This document shows, in pieces, positions 26,383 to 36,379 of a DNA stretch of 64,000 nucleotides. This DNA comes from CAWCDJ01 sp963836015 (GTDB lineage Bacteria > Acidobacteriota > Terriglobia > Bryobacterales > Bryobacteraceae), in the NCBI GenBank assembly GCA_963836015.1, contig CAWIIF010000006.1, positions 156,544 to 220,543 of the forward strand. The letters are read 5' to 3'. The notes under the pieces are model-generated. The model was given only the letters and a program-made list of their open reading frames with translations. It did no database searches and was not told where the DNA came from. A program made the translations under genes and the position numbers. Position 1 is the first letter of the stretch; each line of letters begins with the position of its first letter.

Positions 26383-27348
26383 ATGAAGTTCTTGCTGGCC
26401 ACCCTCGCCCTGGCCGCAGCCGCCGCTGCCGCCCAAATGCCGTCCCCCGCCCTGCTGGTCCTGAACAAAGAGGGAACCCTTGCCACCGTGGACCCCGCCA
26501 CCCGCAAAGTCGTCGGCGTGGTGCGCACCGGAGAGTCTCCGCACGAGGTGGTGGCGTCGAGCGACGGGAAACTGGCCTTCGTTTCCAACTACGGAACCGG
26601 ATCGGCCCCCGGAAGCACCATCTCGGTCATCGACCTGGCGGAGCAGAAAGAAATCCACCGCCTGGACCTGGGCACGCTCCGCCGCCCCCACGGCCTCGCG
26701 TTCTCCGGCGGCAAGCTCTATTTCACCGCCGAGACCAACAAGATCATCGGACGCTACGACCCCGCCGCCAACCAGATCGACTGGCTCCTCGGCACCGGCC
26801 AGAACACCACCCACATGATCGAGCTGTCGGGCGACGGCAGCGTGATCTTCACCGCCAATATCGGGTCCGACAGCATTTCCATGATCGAGCCGGCCGGGGT
26901 CATGAACTGGAACGAGACCGTCATACCCGTGGGCAAGGGACCTGAGGGCTTCGACCTCACTCCCGACGGCAAGCAGCTTTGGGCGGCCAATTCGCGCAGC
27001 GCCAACGTTTCGGTGATCGACATCTCCGCGAAGCGCGTCATCCATACCTTCAACGTGCAGACGAAGCGCTCCAACCGGCTGAAGTTCTCGCCCGATGGCC
27101 GCCTGGTGCTGATTTCGGATCTCGACGCCGGAGACCTGCTGATTCTCGAGCGCGAAACCCGCAAAGAGCTCAAACGCATGAAGCTGGGAAAGCAGCCCGC
27201 AGGGATCCTGATCACTCCCGACAGCGCCCGCGCCTACGTGGCCGTCACCGGCGATGACGACGTCGCGGTGATCGACCTGAAGACCCTCGACCTGGCGGAC
27301 CGGATCAAAACCGGGACCGGGCCGGACGGAATGGCCTGGGTGAAGTAG
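26383..27348 (+). CDS. Secreted YVTN-type beta-propeller protein
   Basis: A 321-residue protein with a signal peptide (KFLLATLALAAAAAAAQ) and about seven propeller blades. Repeating units such as AFVSNYGTGS, LWAANSRSANVSVIDI and AYVAVTGDDDVAVIDL are the YVTN/surface-layer blade pattern. Such proteins bind ligands or other proteins in the periplasm or on the surface; some carry redox or lactonase activity, but nothing here points to catalysis. Divergent from the sugar-kinase operon with 39 bp between starts. Confidence 0.85.
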   Translation: MKFLLATLALAAAAAAAQMPSPALLVLNKEGTLATVDPATRKVVGVVRTGESPHEVVASSDGKLAFVSNYGTGSAPGSTISVIDLAEQKEIHRLDLGTLRRPHGLAFSGGKLYFTAETNKIIGRYDPAANQIDWLLGTGQNTTHMIELSGDGSVIFTANIGSDSISMIEPAGVMNWNETVIPVGKGPEGFDLTPDGKQLWAANSRSANVSVIDISAKRVIHTFNVQTKRSNRLKFSPDGRLVLISDLDAGDLLILERETRKELKRMKLGKQPAGILITPDSARAYVAVTGDDDVAVIDLKTLDLADRIKTGTGPDGMAWVK

Positions 27349-27442
27349 CTTTAGAATCAGATCCGATTAGCCCTTTTTAGCTATTGCCGTAACTTATTGG
27401 AACCCGCCGCCGCCCTATCTGATGGAGAATCCATAACTAATC

Positions 27443-27760
27443 ATGAAGAAGTTCTTTATCATCGCCGTCCTCGCCGTTAGCAGTTTGGCCGTTGTCAACG
27501 CCAAAAGCTATGGAATCATACTGTCCAATTCCACCAAGGTCGGCACCTTGCAGTTGAAGCCGGGCGAGTATCGCGTGAAAGTGGACGGCGTTAACGCCGT
27601 TTTCACGGACCGCGACTACAAGACCTTTACCACCCCTGTCAAGGTCGAAACCGGTGACAAGAAGTTCGATGCCACGCGCGTCCAGTCCACCAAGGATGGC
27701 GAGGCCGACCGTGTTGTCGAAATCGACCTCGGCGGCTCCGCCACCAAGCTCGGCTTCTAA
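27443..27760 (+). CDS. Small secreted protein of unknown function
   Basis: A 105-residue protein with a clear signal peptide (KKFFIIAVLAVSSLAVVNA) and a mature beta-rich domain. LQLKPGEYRVKVDGVNAVF and the closing EIDLGGSATKLGF recur in acidobacterial small secreted proteins. The function is unknown. A good terminator follows, so it is a single-gene unit. Confidence 0.72.
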   Translation: MKKFFIIAVLAVSSLAVVNAKSYGIILSNSTKVGTLQLKPGEYRVKVDGVNAVFTDRDYKTFTTPVKVETGDKKFDATRVQSTKDGEADRVVEIDLGGSATKLGF

Positions 27761-27770
27761 TCCTCCATCA

Positions 27771-27796
27771 GGGAGCGGCCAACCATCGCCGCTCCC
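27771..27796 (+). terminator. Intrinsic terminator
   Basis: GGGAGCGGC and its complement GCCGCTCCC form a 9-bp stem around an 8-nt loop, 10 bp after the stop of the small secreted protein; a pyrimidine-rich tail with TTTT follows. Confidence 0.7.
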
Positions 27797-27839
27797 TTCA
27801 CCTCCCTTTTCCCTCTAAGTTCTGCCATACAATAAGCGC

Positions 27840-28571
27840 ATGCGGATCACGCTTGCGTTCCTCTTTGCGGCTGCTGCCTTCGCGCAGCAGGCCGCTCCTC
27901 CCCAGATTCCCTGGAATCTTCGCAGCATTTATCAACTGGTCAACGACTACGGCAACACCGCCCGGTATGCCGCCGATAACCAGAAATTGCCGCCGCCCGC
28001 TCCCGGCGAGGAACGCGTGGTCTTCATGGGCGATTCCATTACGGACGGCTGGGGTCGCGGCAACAACGGCAGCACCTTCTTCCCCGGCAAACCGTACGTC
28101 AATCGCGGAATCAGCGGGCAGGTCACTGCCCAGATGCTGCTCCGCTTCTACCCCGACGTGATCGCGCTCAAGCCCAAAGCCGTCCTGATCCTGGCCGGCA
28201 CCAACGATATCGGCGGCAATATCGGCCCGGTCCCCCTCGAGACCATCGAAAACAACCTGGTCGCGATGAGCGATATGGCGCGCGCCAACGGCGTCAAAGT
28301 CATCCTCGCCTCGCTCACGCCCGTGTGCGACTACCACCACCCTCAAACGGAAGCGCGCCCGCCCGCCACCATCAACGCCCTCAACCGCTGGATCAAGGAC
28401 TACAGCGAAAAGAGCCGCTTCGTCTACCTCGATTATTTTTCCGCCACGGTGGATGACAAGGGCTTCTTTAAGGCCGAAATTACGAACGACGGACTGCATC
28501 CCAACGCCGCTGGCTACAAGATTATGGGGCCGCTGGCCGAAAAGGCAATTGCCGAAGCGTTGGGCAAATAG
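27840..28571 (+). CDS. Secreted SGNH/GDSL hydrolase
   Basis: A 243-residue esterase-type enzyme. A short signal peptide (RITLAFLFAAAAFAQ) precedes block I VVFMGDSITDGWG with the nucleophile Ser, block II NRGISGQ, block III LAGTNDIGG and block V DGLHPNAAGY with the catalytic Asp and His. The family deacylates lipids, polysaccharides or rhamnogalacturonan. Followed after 14 bp by the DUF2961 gene on the same strand, so a carbohydrate-esterase role is plausible. Confidence 0.9.
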   Translation: MRITLAFLFAAAAFAQQAAPPQIPWNLRSIYQLVNDYGNTARYAADNQKLPPPAPGEERVVFMGDSITDGWGRGNNGSTFFPGKPYVNRGISGQVTAQMLLRFYPDVIALKPKAVLILAGTNDIGGNIGPVPLETIENNLVAMSDMARANGVKVILASLTPVCDYHHPQTEARPPATINALNRWIKDYSEKSRFVYLDYFSATVDDKGFFKAEITNDGLHPNAAGYKIMGPLAEKAIAEALGK

Positions 28572-28585
28572 AACAGGAGCGACCT

Positions 28586-29713
28586 ATGAATAACCGCCGA
28601 ACCTTCCTGAATCACCTTCTGGCCGCGGGCGGAGTTGCCGCCGCGGCCGCGCCTGTGGCACAGGCGCAAACCGGCCAGGGCGGCCGCGCCTCCGAGTTTT
28701 CGTTTCTTCCCCGCTACGCGCGCGCGCAGAACTACAAGTCGCTCAAGCAGTCGAGCTTCGACCGCACGGGCGGCAACCGCGACTCCTGGAACATTCCGGC
28801 GGGCGGCACCCACGAGGTGTTCAACGCCGAAGGGCCCGGCATCATCTCCCACATCTGGTTCACCATCGCCGCGCGCGGCGGCGACCATCTGAAGGAGATC
28901 GTGCTGCGGGGATATTGGGACGGCAACGCCAAGCCCAGCGTGGAGGTCCCGGTGGGCGACTTCTTCGGGCTGAATCTCAATTCGTATTTCCACTACCAGT
29001 CGGAGTACCTGGCCTGCTCGCCCGGAAAGTCGCTGAACTGTTACTTCGCCATGCCCTACCGCCGCTCGGCGCGCTTCACCGTCACCAATGAAGGCAAGCA
29101 GGAGATCCCTTCGTTCTACTCCAACATCGATTACATGACGGTGCCCGCGCTGCCGGAAGATGTCCTCTATTTCCACGCCCAGTACCGCCAGGCGGCGCCC
29201 TGCGTGCCCGTGGAAAGCACGGGTCCGAAGCTCAATCCCGACGGGCAGAAGAACTACGTGTACATGGAATCGCGCGGGCGCGGCCACCTGATGGGCGTCA
29301 CGCTCGGTGTGCTGGAAAACGCCAACGGCTGGTGGGGCGAAGGCGATGAGATGATCTTCATCGACGAAGAATCGAAGCCCGTCATCGTCGGGACCGGGTC
29401 GGAAGACTACTTCCTCGGAAGCTGGGATTTCGGTGGGCGCGATGGCGCCGTCCCCTTCGCCCACCAGATGTACGGCGCGCCGCTGATCGTCAACGCCGAG
29501 CGCACCGGAGGCCGCTACTGCTGCTACCGCTGGCACGGCGACAACCCCGTGACCTTCGAAAAGTACGTCAAGTACACGATGGAGCACGGCCACGCCAACG
29601 ACCGCGGCGACAACTTCTTCTCCGTGGCTTACTGGTATCAGACCACGCCATACACCGACTTCCCCGCGCTCCCGCCGCTCGAGTCGCGCATCCCGATCGT
29701 CAAGACGGCTTAG
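28586..29713 (+). CDS. DUF2961 (GH172-like) glycoside hydrolase
   Basis: A 375-residue exported protein. The N-terminus NNRRTFLNHLLAAGGVAAAAA is Tat-like. The body has NAEGPGIISHIWFT, LRGYWDG and VGTGSEDYFLGSWDFGG, the last with the acidic residues typical of DUF2961, which was reclassified as glycoside hydrolase family GH172 (difructose dianhydride or arabinofuranosidase-type activities). AGGAG lies 9 bp before the ATG. It probably acts with the adjacent SGNH esterase on a fructan or arabinan-like polymer; the substrate is inferred. Confidence 0.85.
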   Translation: MNNRRTFLNHLLAAGGVAAAAAPVAQAQTGQGGRASEFSFLPRYARAQNYKSLKQSSFDRTGGNRDSWNIPAGGTHEVFNAEGPGIISHIWFTIAARGGDHLKEIVLRGYWDGNAKPSVEVPVGDFFGLNLNSYFHYQSEYLACSPGKSLNCYFAMPYRRSARFTVTNEGKQEIPSFYSNIDYMTVPALPEDVLYFHAQYRQAAPCVPVESTGPKLNPDGQKNYVYMESRGRGHLMGVTLGVLENANGWWGEGDEMIFIDEESKPVIVGTGSEDYFLGSWDFGGRDGAVPFAHQMYGAPLIVNAERTGGRYCCYRWHGDNPVTFEKYVKYTMEHGHANDRGDNFFSVAYWYQTTPYTDFPALPPLESRIPIVKTA

Positions 29714-29753
29714 TAGGGTAGGCCTCCTGGCCTGCCCACGCGCCGAAGGCGCG
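29714..29753. repeat. Intergenic repeat, copy 1 (two hairpins)
   Basis: A 40-bp unit starts immediately after the DUF2961 stop and recurs at 46060-46099 with two mismatches. It holds a GGTAGGCC/GGCCTGCC imperfect hairpin followed by a CGCGCC-GAA-GGCGCG hairpin. Here it fills the 42 bp between two convergent genes and could act as a terminator. Confidence 0.7.
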
Positions 29754-29755
29754 CT

Positions 29756-30412
29756 CTAAAACGTGATCCCCACCAGGAACTCAGCCTGGTTCTTACTGCT
29801 GCTTATGCCGCCATTCGTGTCAAAGAAGTGCTGCGCTCCCCACCTCGTATACCGGACCTCCGGCTGCACGTGAATCAACAGCGCGTGGATATCCAGCCCC
29901 GCGCCCAGTACGATCCCGCGGGTCGTGCTCTGGTTCAGCTCGACCGGGTTCGAGGTGCTGGTCTTGGTGGTCGTCCCGGTTGCCAGATTTCCGGTCGTAA
30001 TCACCTGGTTCAGGCCCTGCAAGGTATCCCACGCCAGGCCCCCGGTAACGAACGGCCGCAGCGGCCCCTTCGACGAAAACCGGTATTTCGCCAGGATCGG
30101 AAACTCCCAGGCGTTGGCGGTGGTGGCGCGCGTCTCCGTGGTCGTAGTGATCCCGATGATCGTCCCCGTCCCCGTGTAGCCCAGGTGGCGGTACAGCGCA
30201 TCCACCTCCACGCCCAGTCCGAAGGGTAGCCTCAGTTCCGCGGTGACGCCGGCGATATATCGATTGGTATGCGCGAGGTAGCTGAAATCCCGATTGTTGG
30301 CGGTATCGATCAAATCGGTCAACGGCACCCCCACCTTTACCCCCGCGGAGAATGGCTGGCACAGCGCCGGTAGAGCGCCCAGTATGAATACGAACAGGAA
30401 TCGAATGATCAT
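29756..30412 (-). CDS. Outer-membrane beta-barrel (porin-like) protein
   Basis: A 218-residue protein with a signal peptide (IIRFLFVFILGALPALC) and alternating amphipathic strands (VTAELRLPFGLGVEVDALYRHL, WEFPILAKYRF, RPFVTGGLAW, VQPEVRYTRW). It ends in Phe (AEFLVGITF), the usual terminal residue of proteins assembled by BAM. This is the 8-stranded OMP_b-brl type. Function unknown; the family ranges from adhesins to structural porins. It diverges from nothing and converges with the DUF2961 gene. Confidence 0.82.
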   Translation of the reverse strand: MIIRFLFVFILGALPALCQPFSAGVKVGVPLTDLIDTANNRDFSYLAHTNRYIAGVTAELRLPFGLGVEVDALYRHLGYTGTGTIIGITTTTETRATTANAWEFPILAKYRFSSKGPLRPFVTGGLAWDTLQGLNQVITTGNLATGTTTKTSTSNPVELNQSTTRGIVLGAGLDIHALLIHVQPEVRYTRWGAQHFFDTNGGISSSKNQAEFLVGITF

Positions 30413-30465
30413 GGTTAGCCCCGAAGCACTCCCGCTTCCATTGTATGAAAGCGTCCTCGGCGGAT

Positions 30466-31194
30466 TCAGACCCTCAACGAGAAGGTTTCGCCGAGATAGA
30501 TGCGCTTGACCTCGGGGTCGCGCTCCAGCGCTTCCGGGCTGCCGGCGCGGACGATCCGGCCCTCGTTGATGATGTACGCCCGGTCGGTCACTACCAGCGT
30601 CTCCCGCACCGCGTGGTCGGTGATCAGGATCCCGATGCCCGCGCGCTTCAGGTCGAAGATGATGCGCTGGAGTTCCAAAACCTGAATCGGGTCGATGCCC
30701 GAGAACGGCTCATCCAGCAGCAGGAAGCTCGGGTTGATTACCAGCGAGCGGGCAATCTCCACGCGCCGCCGCTCCCCGCCCGAGAGCATGTAGCCCCGGC
30801 TGCGCCGCACTTTGTCCAGGCCCAGTTGATCGATCAGCCGCTCCAGCGTTTCCCGCCGCTCCCGCGCCCGCATCGGCAAGGTCTCGAGGATCGCCAGAAG
30901 GTTCTCTTCCACCGTCAGCTTGCGGAAAATCGAGGCTTCCTGCGGAAGGTAGCTGATGCCGCGGTGCGCCCGCTGGTACATCGGCAGGTTCGTGATGTCT
31001 TTTTCGTCTACCAGGATGTGGCCGGAATCGGGGCTGATCAGCCCTACGATCATGTAGAACGACGTGGTTTTGCCCGCGCCGTTCGGCCCCAGCAGCCCGA
31101 CCACCTCGCCCTGCTGCACGAAGACCGAGACATCGTCTACCACACGGCGGCTGCGATATGTTTTGGAAATTTCCCGGGTCTCGAGTTTACTCAT
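30466..31194 (-). CDS. lptB: LPS export ABC transporter ATP-binding protein
   Basis: LptB powers extraction of lipopolysaccharide from the inner membrane by LptFG. The 242-residue ATPase has Walker A GPNGAGKTTSF, the Q-loop in YLPQEASIFRKL, signature LSGGERRRVEIAR, Walker B FLLLDEPFSGID and the H-loop ITDHAV. The RQLT-like start LETREISKTYRSRRVVDDVS is typical. It is preceded on the same strand by the large LptC/OstA gene, 9 bp apart. lptF and lptG are not in the window. Confidence 0.93.
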   Translation of the reverse strand: MSKLETREISKTYRSRRVVDDVSVFVQQGEVVGLLGPNGAGKTTSFYMIVGLISPDSGHILVDEKDITNLPMYQRAHRGISYLPQEASIFRKLTVEENLLAILETLPMRARERRETLERLIDQLGLDKVRRSRGYMLSGGERRRVEIARSLVINPSFLLLDEPFSGIDPIQVLELQRIIFDLKRAGIGILITDHAVRETLVVTDRAYIINEGRIVRAGSPEALERDPEVKRIYLGETFSLRV

Positions 31195-31203
31195 GCAGGC
31201 GGG

Positions 31204-33513
31204 TCATTTCTTGCGCTTGATCCTGGTCTTGACCGGTTGGTCGTTTGACCCATTTAAGAGCAGCCTATCATCGTCCGCCCAATAGGTCAATCCGTGCGGC
31301 GCTACCGTCGTGCCTTCCTTGCTGTCCACCAGTTTCGGCATGCCCCACTGCAGGACGATCTTCTGTTCGTCCGGGTAATACTCGCTGTGCTCGCCGGTTC
31401 CGGTGCGCGTGCGATCGGGCGAGGTCTGGTGAATCTGCACCGCCCCGTCGGCAATCGCTTTTTTCAGTTGCGAGTCCGACCCGGCTTCGGACAGGTAGGC
31501 GTGAATCTCCCGCGCCTTTACCTCGAGGTTCGGGCGCTTCAGCGTCGTTCCCCCGCTATAGTATGCCAGCCGGTCAGCTTCGGTGTACTCCAGGTGGGGC
31601 GCCCGCACTTCGGTCAGTACCGGCGGACCGGCCGCCTTCCCTTTGTCGCCAGGCTTGGCGCCGGGCTTGTCTTTGGATTTGTCGGGATCGCTCTTCGGCT
31701 GCTCCCAGAGATCCGTCACCACGTTCCCGTTCGCCACCAGCGTCCGTTTCTCGCGGTCGAGGTCCACAACGTCGGCCTGGATCCGGTTGGCGCCCTGCCA
31801 CATCAACACATTCCCCTGGTAGTGTATGAGACGGTTGCGATTCGTGGACTCCATCTTTTGGGCCTGGGCCTGCAGCGGCTCGTCGCCCGAAAGCATCTCC
31901 GACCCCTTCTTCGGGCCCTGGTCCGGGAGCCGGCTGGAGTTGACGCTGCCCTCGGCCGTGAAGTTCCCGGTGCGCTGATCCAGCCGGATGTGGTCGGCGG
32001 AGGTCGAGCCCGAGGAGTCCCACACGCGCGCCCCGGTGTCGAGCACCATCACATCGCTGTTGCCGTCGAGCGATGCCTTGGCCGACCGCGCCTTGCGGTC
32101 GCCTTCGTCGTACGTAAAATCGCCGTTCTGCTCGATTCGCGCCATCTTGCCGGTCTTGGGGTCGAATCCGGCCTGCATCTCGCGGCTAGTCGTAATGCTG
32201 GGGACGCGCTTGCGTTTGATCTCCTCGGCGGTCGGATCGGTCTGCGTGCGGACATCCTTGGCGTGGAACGATTCGATCCGGTTCTGCGGCCCGTAGGCGA
32301 TGAGCATGTCATTGCCGTTGAGAATCCGGTGGTGCTGTGCCGGTTGGTTCGGGATGAATTCCAGCGTGCCGGGAGTGGTGGCCGCCACGCTCGCGATCTC
32401 CCTGCCGCCATCGCGCATCTTCATCTCCATCTTGTCCGCCCGCAGTATGTGCGATTCACCGGGCACCCGGCCGGGCGCGGGGAGCGGCCGCGAAGCTACT
32501 TCCGAGTTGCCTGAGGTGTAGACGCTGGTCAGCACGTTGTCGTCGCCGTCGGGTGTGAAGTTCATCTCCACGTGGAACGCAGTCACCGTCGTCTCCGACG
32601 AATCCGAGGTGGCGACCAGCCGCGCGTTGGTTTGCGCGGTGATCTTCTGCACCTGGCCGGAATCGTCGAAATCGGTCCACAATTCGTCCGCCGAATACTG
32701 CAGCTTGCGGTGCGGGTAGACGTCGCTGCCATGCGCCTTGGTGGTCTCGATCTTGCGTATGAACTTGCTGCCCGCGCCGTCGTCTTCCAGGTGGACTACC
32801 GCGTTCTCCCCTTCGACGACCGTGTTGTCACGGGTAAGGCGGCCCCATGGCTTAAGCCAGACCTCCGACGTGTCTTCGTGGTATTCCAGGCTCCCGCCCT
32901 CCACCAGCATGGGTTTCGAATGCGGCCCCTTGGTCTTCCATTCGAGCCGGGCGTCCCGCTTCATCAGCAGTTGATGGCTCAGCGGATCGTAGAATGCCCC
33001 CGTCGAGCTGCCGTTGCCGTTCTCGAAGACGAAGCTCGACGGCTGCTCGGTCTCCACCCTCCCCGATTCGGTGTCCAGGTCCACGCCCGACGATTTGATG
33101 GAGACGGGCGCGTGCTTCGGCTGCCCCTCCTCCGGGATGTTCAGCGTGATTTGCACCTCGCCGTCCGAGCGCAGCCGGTGTTCCGCCTTGAAGAACGCGG
33201 CCGCCGCGCTTTGCACCAGGTCGTAGGTCCGCCCCGTCTTGCTGTGGATCTTCATGGTCACGCCCCTGAGATCGACGCGTGACGAGTCGCGCGCCTCCCG
33301 GAAATCGTCCGCGGCGGCTTCGATCTTGGTGTAGGCGCTCGTCGTCTCGCTGTAGGTCCACTTCTGGGCTGTGGAATTGAGCTCGTCCGGCAGCCGCGCG
33401 GGCCTCGCCGGCGACTGCTCGCGAAGGGCCCTTTTTTGAGCTCGGTAGGTGAGGCCAACACCGCAAATGATGGCGAGGATGGCCACCAGCAAGAGCCAGC
33501 GTGTGCCTCGCAT
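31204..33513 (-). CDS. Large LptC/LptA (OstA)-like LPS transport protein
   Basis: A 769-residue periplasmic protein anchored by one N-terminal helix (LLLVAILAIICGVGLTYRA). Residues 60-200 look LptC-like; the rest is a long run of beta-jellyroll OstA/LptA repeats, seen in segments such as IQADVVDLDREKRTLVANGNV and HLEYTEADRLAYYSGGTTLKR. Usual LptC plus LptA total about 380 residues, so this is about twice that and may form the whole periplasmic bridge on its own. It is co-transcribed with lptB. Fusion boundaries are estimates. Confidence 0.8.
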   Translation of the reverse strand: MRGTRWLLLVAILAIICGVGLTYRAQKRALREQSPARPARLPDELNSTAQKWTYSETTSAYTKIEAAADDFREARDSSRVDLRGVTMKIHSKTGRTYDLVQSAAAAFFKAEHRLRSDGEVQITLNIPEEGQPKHAPVSIKSSGVDLDTESGRVETEQPSSFVFENGNGSSTGAFYDPLSHQLLMKRDARLEWKTKGPHSKPMLVEGGSLEYHEDTSEVWLKPWGRLTRDNTVVEGENAVVHLEDDGAGSKFIRKIETTKAHGSDVYPHRKLQYSADELWTDFDDSGQVQKITAQTNARLVATSDSSETTVTAFHVEMNFTPDGDDNVLTSVYTSGNSEVASRPLPAPGRVPGESHILRADKMEMKMRDGGREIASVAATTPGTLEFIPNQPAQHHRILNGNDMLIAYGPQNRIESFHAKDVRTQTDPTAEEIKRKRVPSITTSREMQAGFDPKTGKMARIEQNGDFTYDEGDRKARSAKASLDGNSDVMVLDTGARVWDSSGSTSADHIRLDQRTGNFTAEGSVNSSRLPDQGPKKGSEMLSGDEPLQAQAQKMESTNRNRLIHYQGNVLMWQGANRIQADVVDLDREKRTLVANGNVVTDLWEQPKSDPDKSKDKPGAKPGDKGKAAGPPVLTEVRAPHLEYTEADRLAYYSGGTTLKRPNLEVKAREIHAYLSEAGSDSQLKKAIADGAVQIHQTSPDRTRTGTGEHSEYYPDEQKIVLQWGMPKLVDSKEGTTVAPHGLTYWADDDRLLLNGSNDQPVKTRIKRKK

Positions 33514-33563
33514 GGGGATACCCCAATGATACCGCGCTATAGTGGCTGTAGCCCGTCGCTTCC

Positions 33564-34070
33564 ATGAGCACCCCCATCCGCATTTTTGTCACCGGCGGCA
33601 CCTTCGACAAGGAGTACAACGAGCTGACCGGCGAGCTCTTCTTCAAGGACACCCACGTCCGCGACATGCTCCGCCTGGGCCGGTGCCGCCTGGATGTCGA
33701 AGTCGAAACCCTCTTGATGATCGACAGCCTGCAGATGACCGGACAAGACCGGGAAGCCATTCGCGAGCGCTGCGCCTCCGCGCCCGAAGCCCGCATTGTC
33801 ATCACCCACGGCACCGACACCATGCAGCAGACCGCCGCCGTCTTGGGCGAGTCGATTCGCGGCAAGACCATCGTGCTCACTGGCGCCATGGTCCCCTACA
33901 CCTTCGGCAGTTCCGACGGCATGTTCAACCTCGGCACGGCGCTGGCTTTCGTTCAAACCCTCGAGCCGGGAGTGTACGTGGCGATGAATGGCCGCTGCTT
34001 CCCCTGGCAGGTGGTTCGCAAGAATCGCGAGCACGGCATTTTCGAGGCAGTCAGCGAACCGCGCGAATAG
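33564..34070 (+). CDS. Asparaginase-domain protein, short form
   Basis: A 168-residue protein matching only the N-terminal half of type I/II asparaginases: FVTGGTFDK with the first catalytic Thr (T13), ITHGTDTMQQTA with the second Thr-Asp pair, and VLTGAMVPY. Full-length asparaginases are about 330 residues with a C-terminal domain that completes the site in the dimer. Short forms like this occur in other bacteria as separate proteins of unproven activity. It is a single gene, divergent from the LptC/A gene. Confidence 0.82.
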   Translation: MSTPIRIFVTGGTFDKEYNELTGELFFKDTHVRDMLRLGRCRLDVEVETLLMIDSLQMTGQDREAIRERCASAPEARIVITHGTDTMQQTAAVLGESIRGKTIVLTGAMVPYTFGSSDGMFNLGTALAFVQTLEPGVYVAMNGRCFPWQVVRKNREHGIFEAVSEPRE

Positions 34071-34108
34071 CCTAGAGTCCCTCGCTATGGTGAAATCTTA
34101 GTGCTTCC

Positions 34109-34136
34109 CTGTCAAGGGCAAAAAGATATATATAAT
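34109..34136 (+). promoter_or_regulatory. groESL promoter P1
   Basis: CTGTCA at 34109-34114 and a perfect TATAAT at 34131-34136 are spaced by 16 bp, about 140 bp before groES. It looks like a housekeeping-sigma promoter upstream of the CIRCE-like promoter. Confidence 0.5.
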
Positions 34137-34157
34137 CCAATTGCTTACAAGGAATTC

Positions 34158-34187
34158 TTGTCACTCTACCCAAGAGTGTGCTAATAA
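34158..34187 (+). promoter_or_regulatory. CIRCE-like operator overlapping groESL promoter P2
   Basis: TTGTCACTC-N9-GTGTGCTAA (34158-34184) matches the CIRCE inverted repeat TTAGCACTC-N9-GAGTGCTAA at 15 of 18 positions. It overlaps a promoter with -35 TTGTCA (34158-34163) and -10 TAATAA (34182-34187), 18 bp apart. That is the usual place for HrcA repression of groESL. hrcA is not in the window. Confidence 0.6.
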
Positions 34188-34272
34188 TGTTTCTCGGAAC
34201 CCAGCATTTCCCGACATGGGTTTCGACCGTTAACCGAATACTCAATATTTCATCGACGGAGGTAGGTTTTCC

Positions 34273-34590
34273 ATGAAGATTCGTCCGCTCTACGACCGCA
34301 TTGTGGTCAAACGGATTGAGCAGCAAGAGCAAATGCAGGGCGGTTTGTACATTCCCGACTCGGCCAAGGAAAAGCCCCAGGAGGGCGAAGTAGTGGCAGT
34401 CGGCAAAGGCAAGCGCCTTGAAGACGGCAAAGTGATTTCTCTCGATGTCCAGCCGGGCGACCGGATCCTGTTCGGAAAGTACTCCGGCAGCGACATCAAG
34501 ATTGATGGTCAAGAGTACTTGATCATGCGTGAGGACGAAGTCCTCGGAATTCTCGACGCCGAACCCAAATCGGCCAAGAAAGCTTCCTAA
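34273..34590 (+). CDS. groES: Co-chaperonin GroES
   Basis: The 105-residue Hsp10 caps the GroEL folding chamber. It begins KIRPLYDRIVVKR and has the mobile loop around EQEQMQGGLYIPDSAKEKPQEG, then VVAVGKGKRLEDG and DRILFGKYSGSDIKIDG, ending with REDEVLGIL. GGAGG lies 9 bp before the ATG. It is the first gene of the groESL operon, under a CIRCE-like operator, with groEL 15 bp downstream. Confidence 0.96.
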   Translation: MKIRPLYDRIVVKRIEQQEQMQGGLYIPDSAKEKPQEGEVVAVGKGKRLEDGKVISLDVQPGDRILFGKYSGSDIKIDGQEYLIMREDEVLGILDAEPKSAKKAS

Positions 34591-34605
34591 GGAGTCGAAA
34601 AGCAG

Positions 34606-36231
<1,626 letters not shown>

Positions 36232-36268
36232 ACACACTCGGGCCGGTTTCCGGCCTTTCGAACCTCCA

Positions 36269-36295
36269 AGCCGCGCCTTCGGGCGCGGCTTTTTT
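36269..36295 (+). terminator. groESL intrinsic terminator
   Basis: AGCCGCGCC-TTCG-GGCGCGGCT forms a perfect 9-bp stem with a TTCG tetraloop, followed directly by TTTTTGTTTTTG. A smaller GGCCGG-TTT-CCGGCC hairpin precedes it at 36241-36255. This is a textbook rho-independent terminator. Confidence 0.9.
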
Positions 36296-36379
36296 GTTTT
36301 TGTGTAAAGATCCGCGACACCCCGGAACGTTCCTGAGATACCCCGCATCCAATTAAGTGGAAAGGACTTGGGGACCATT

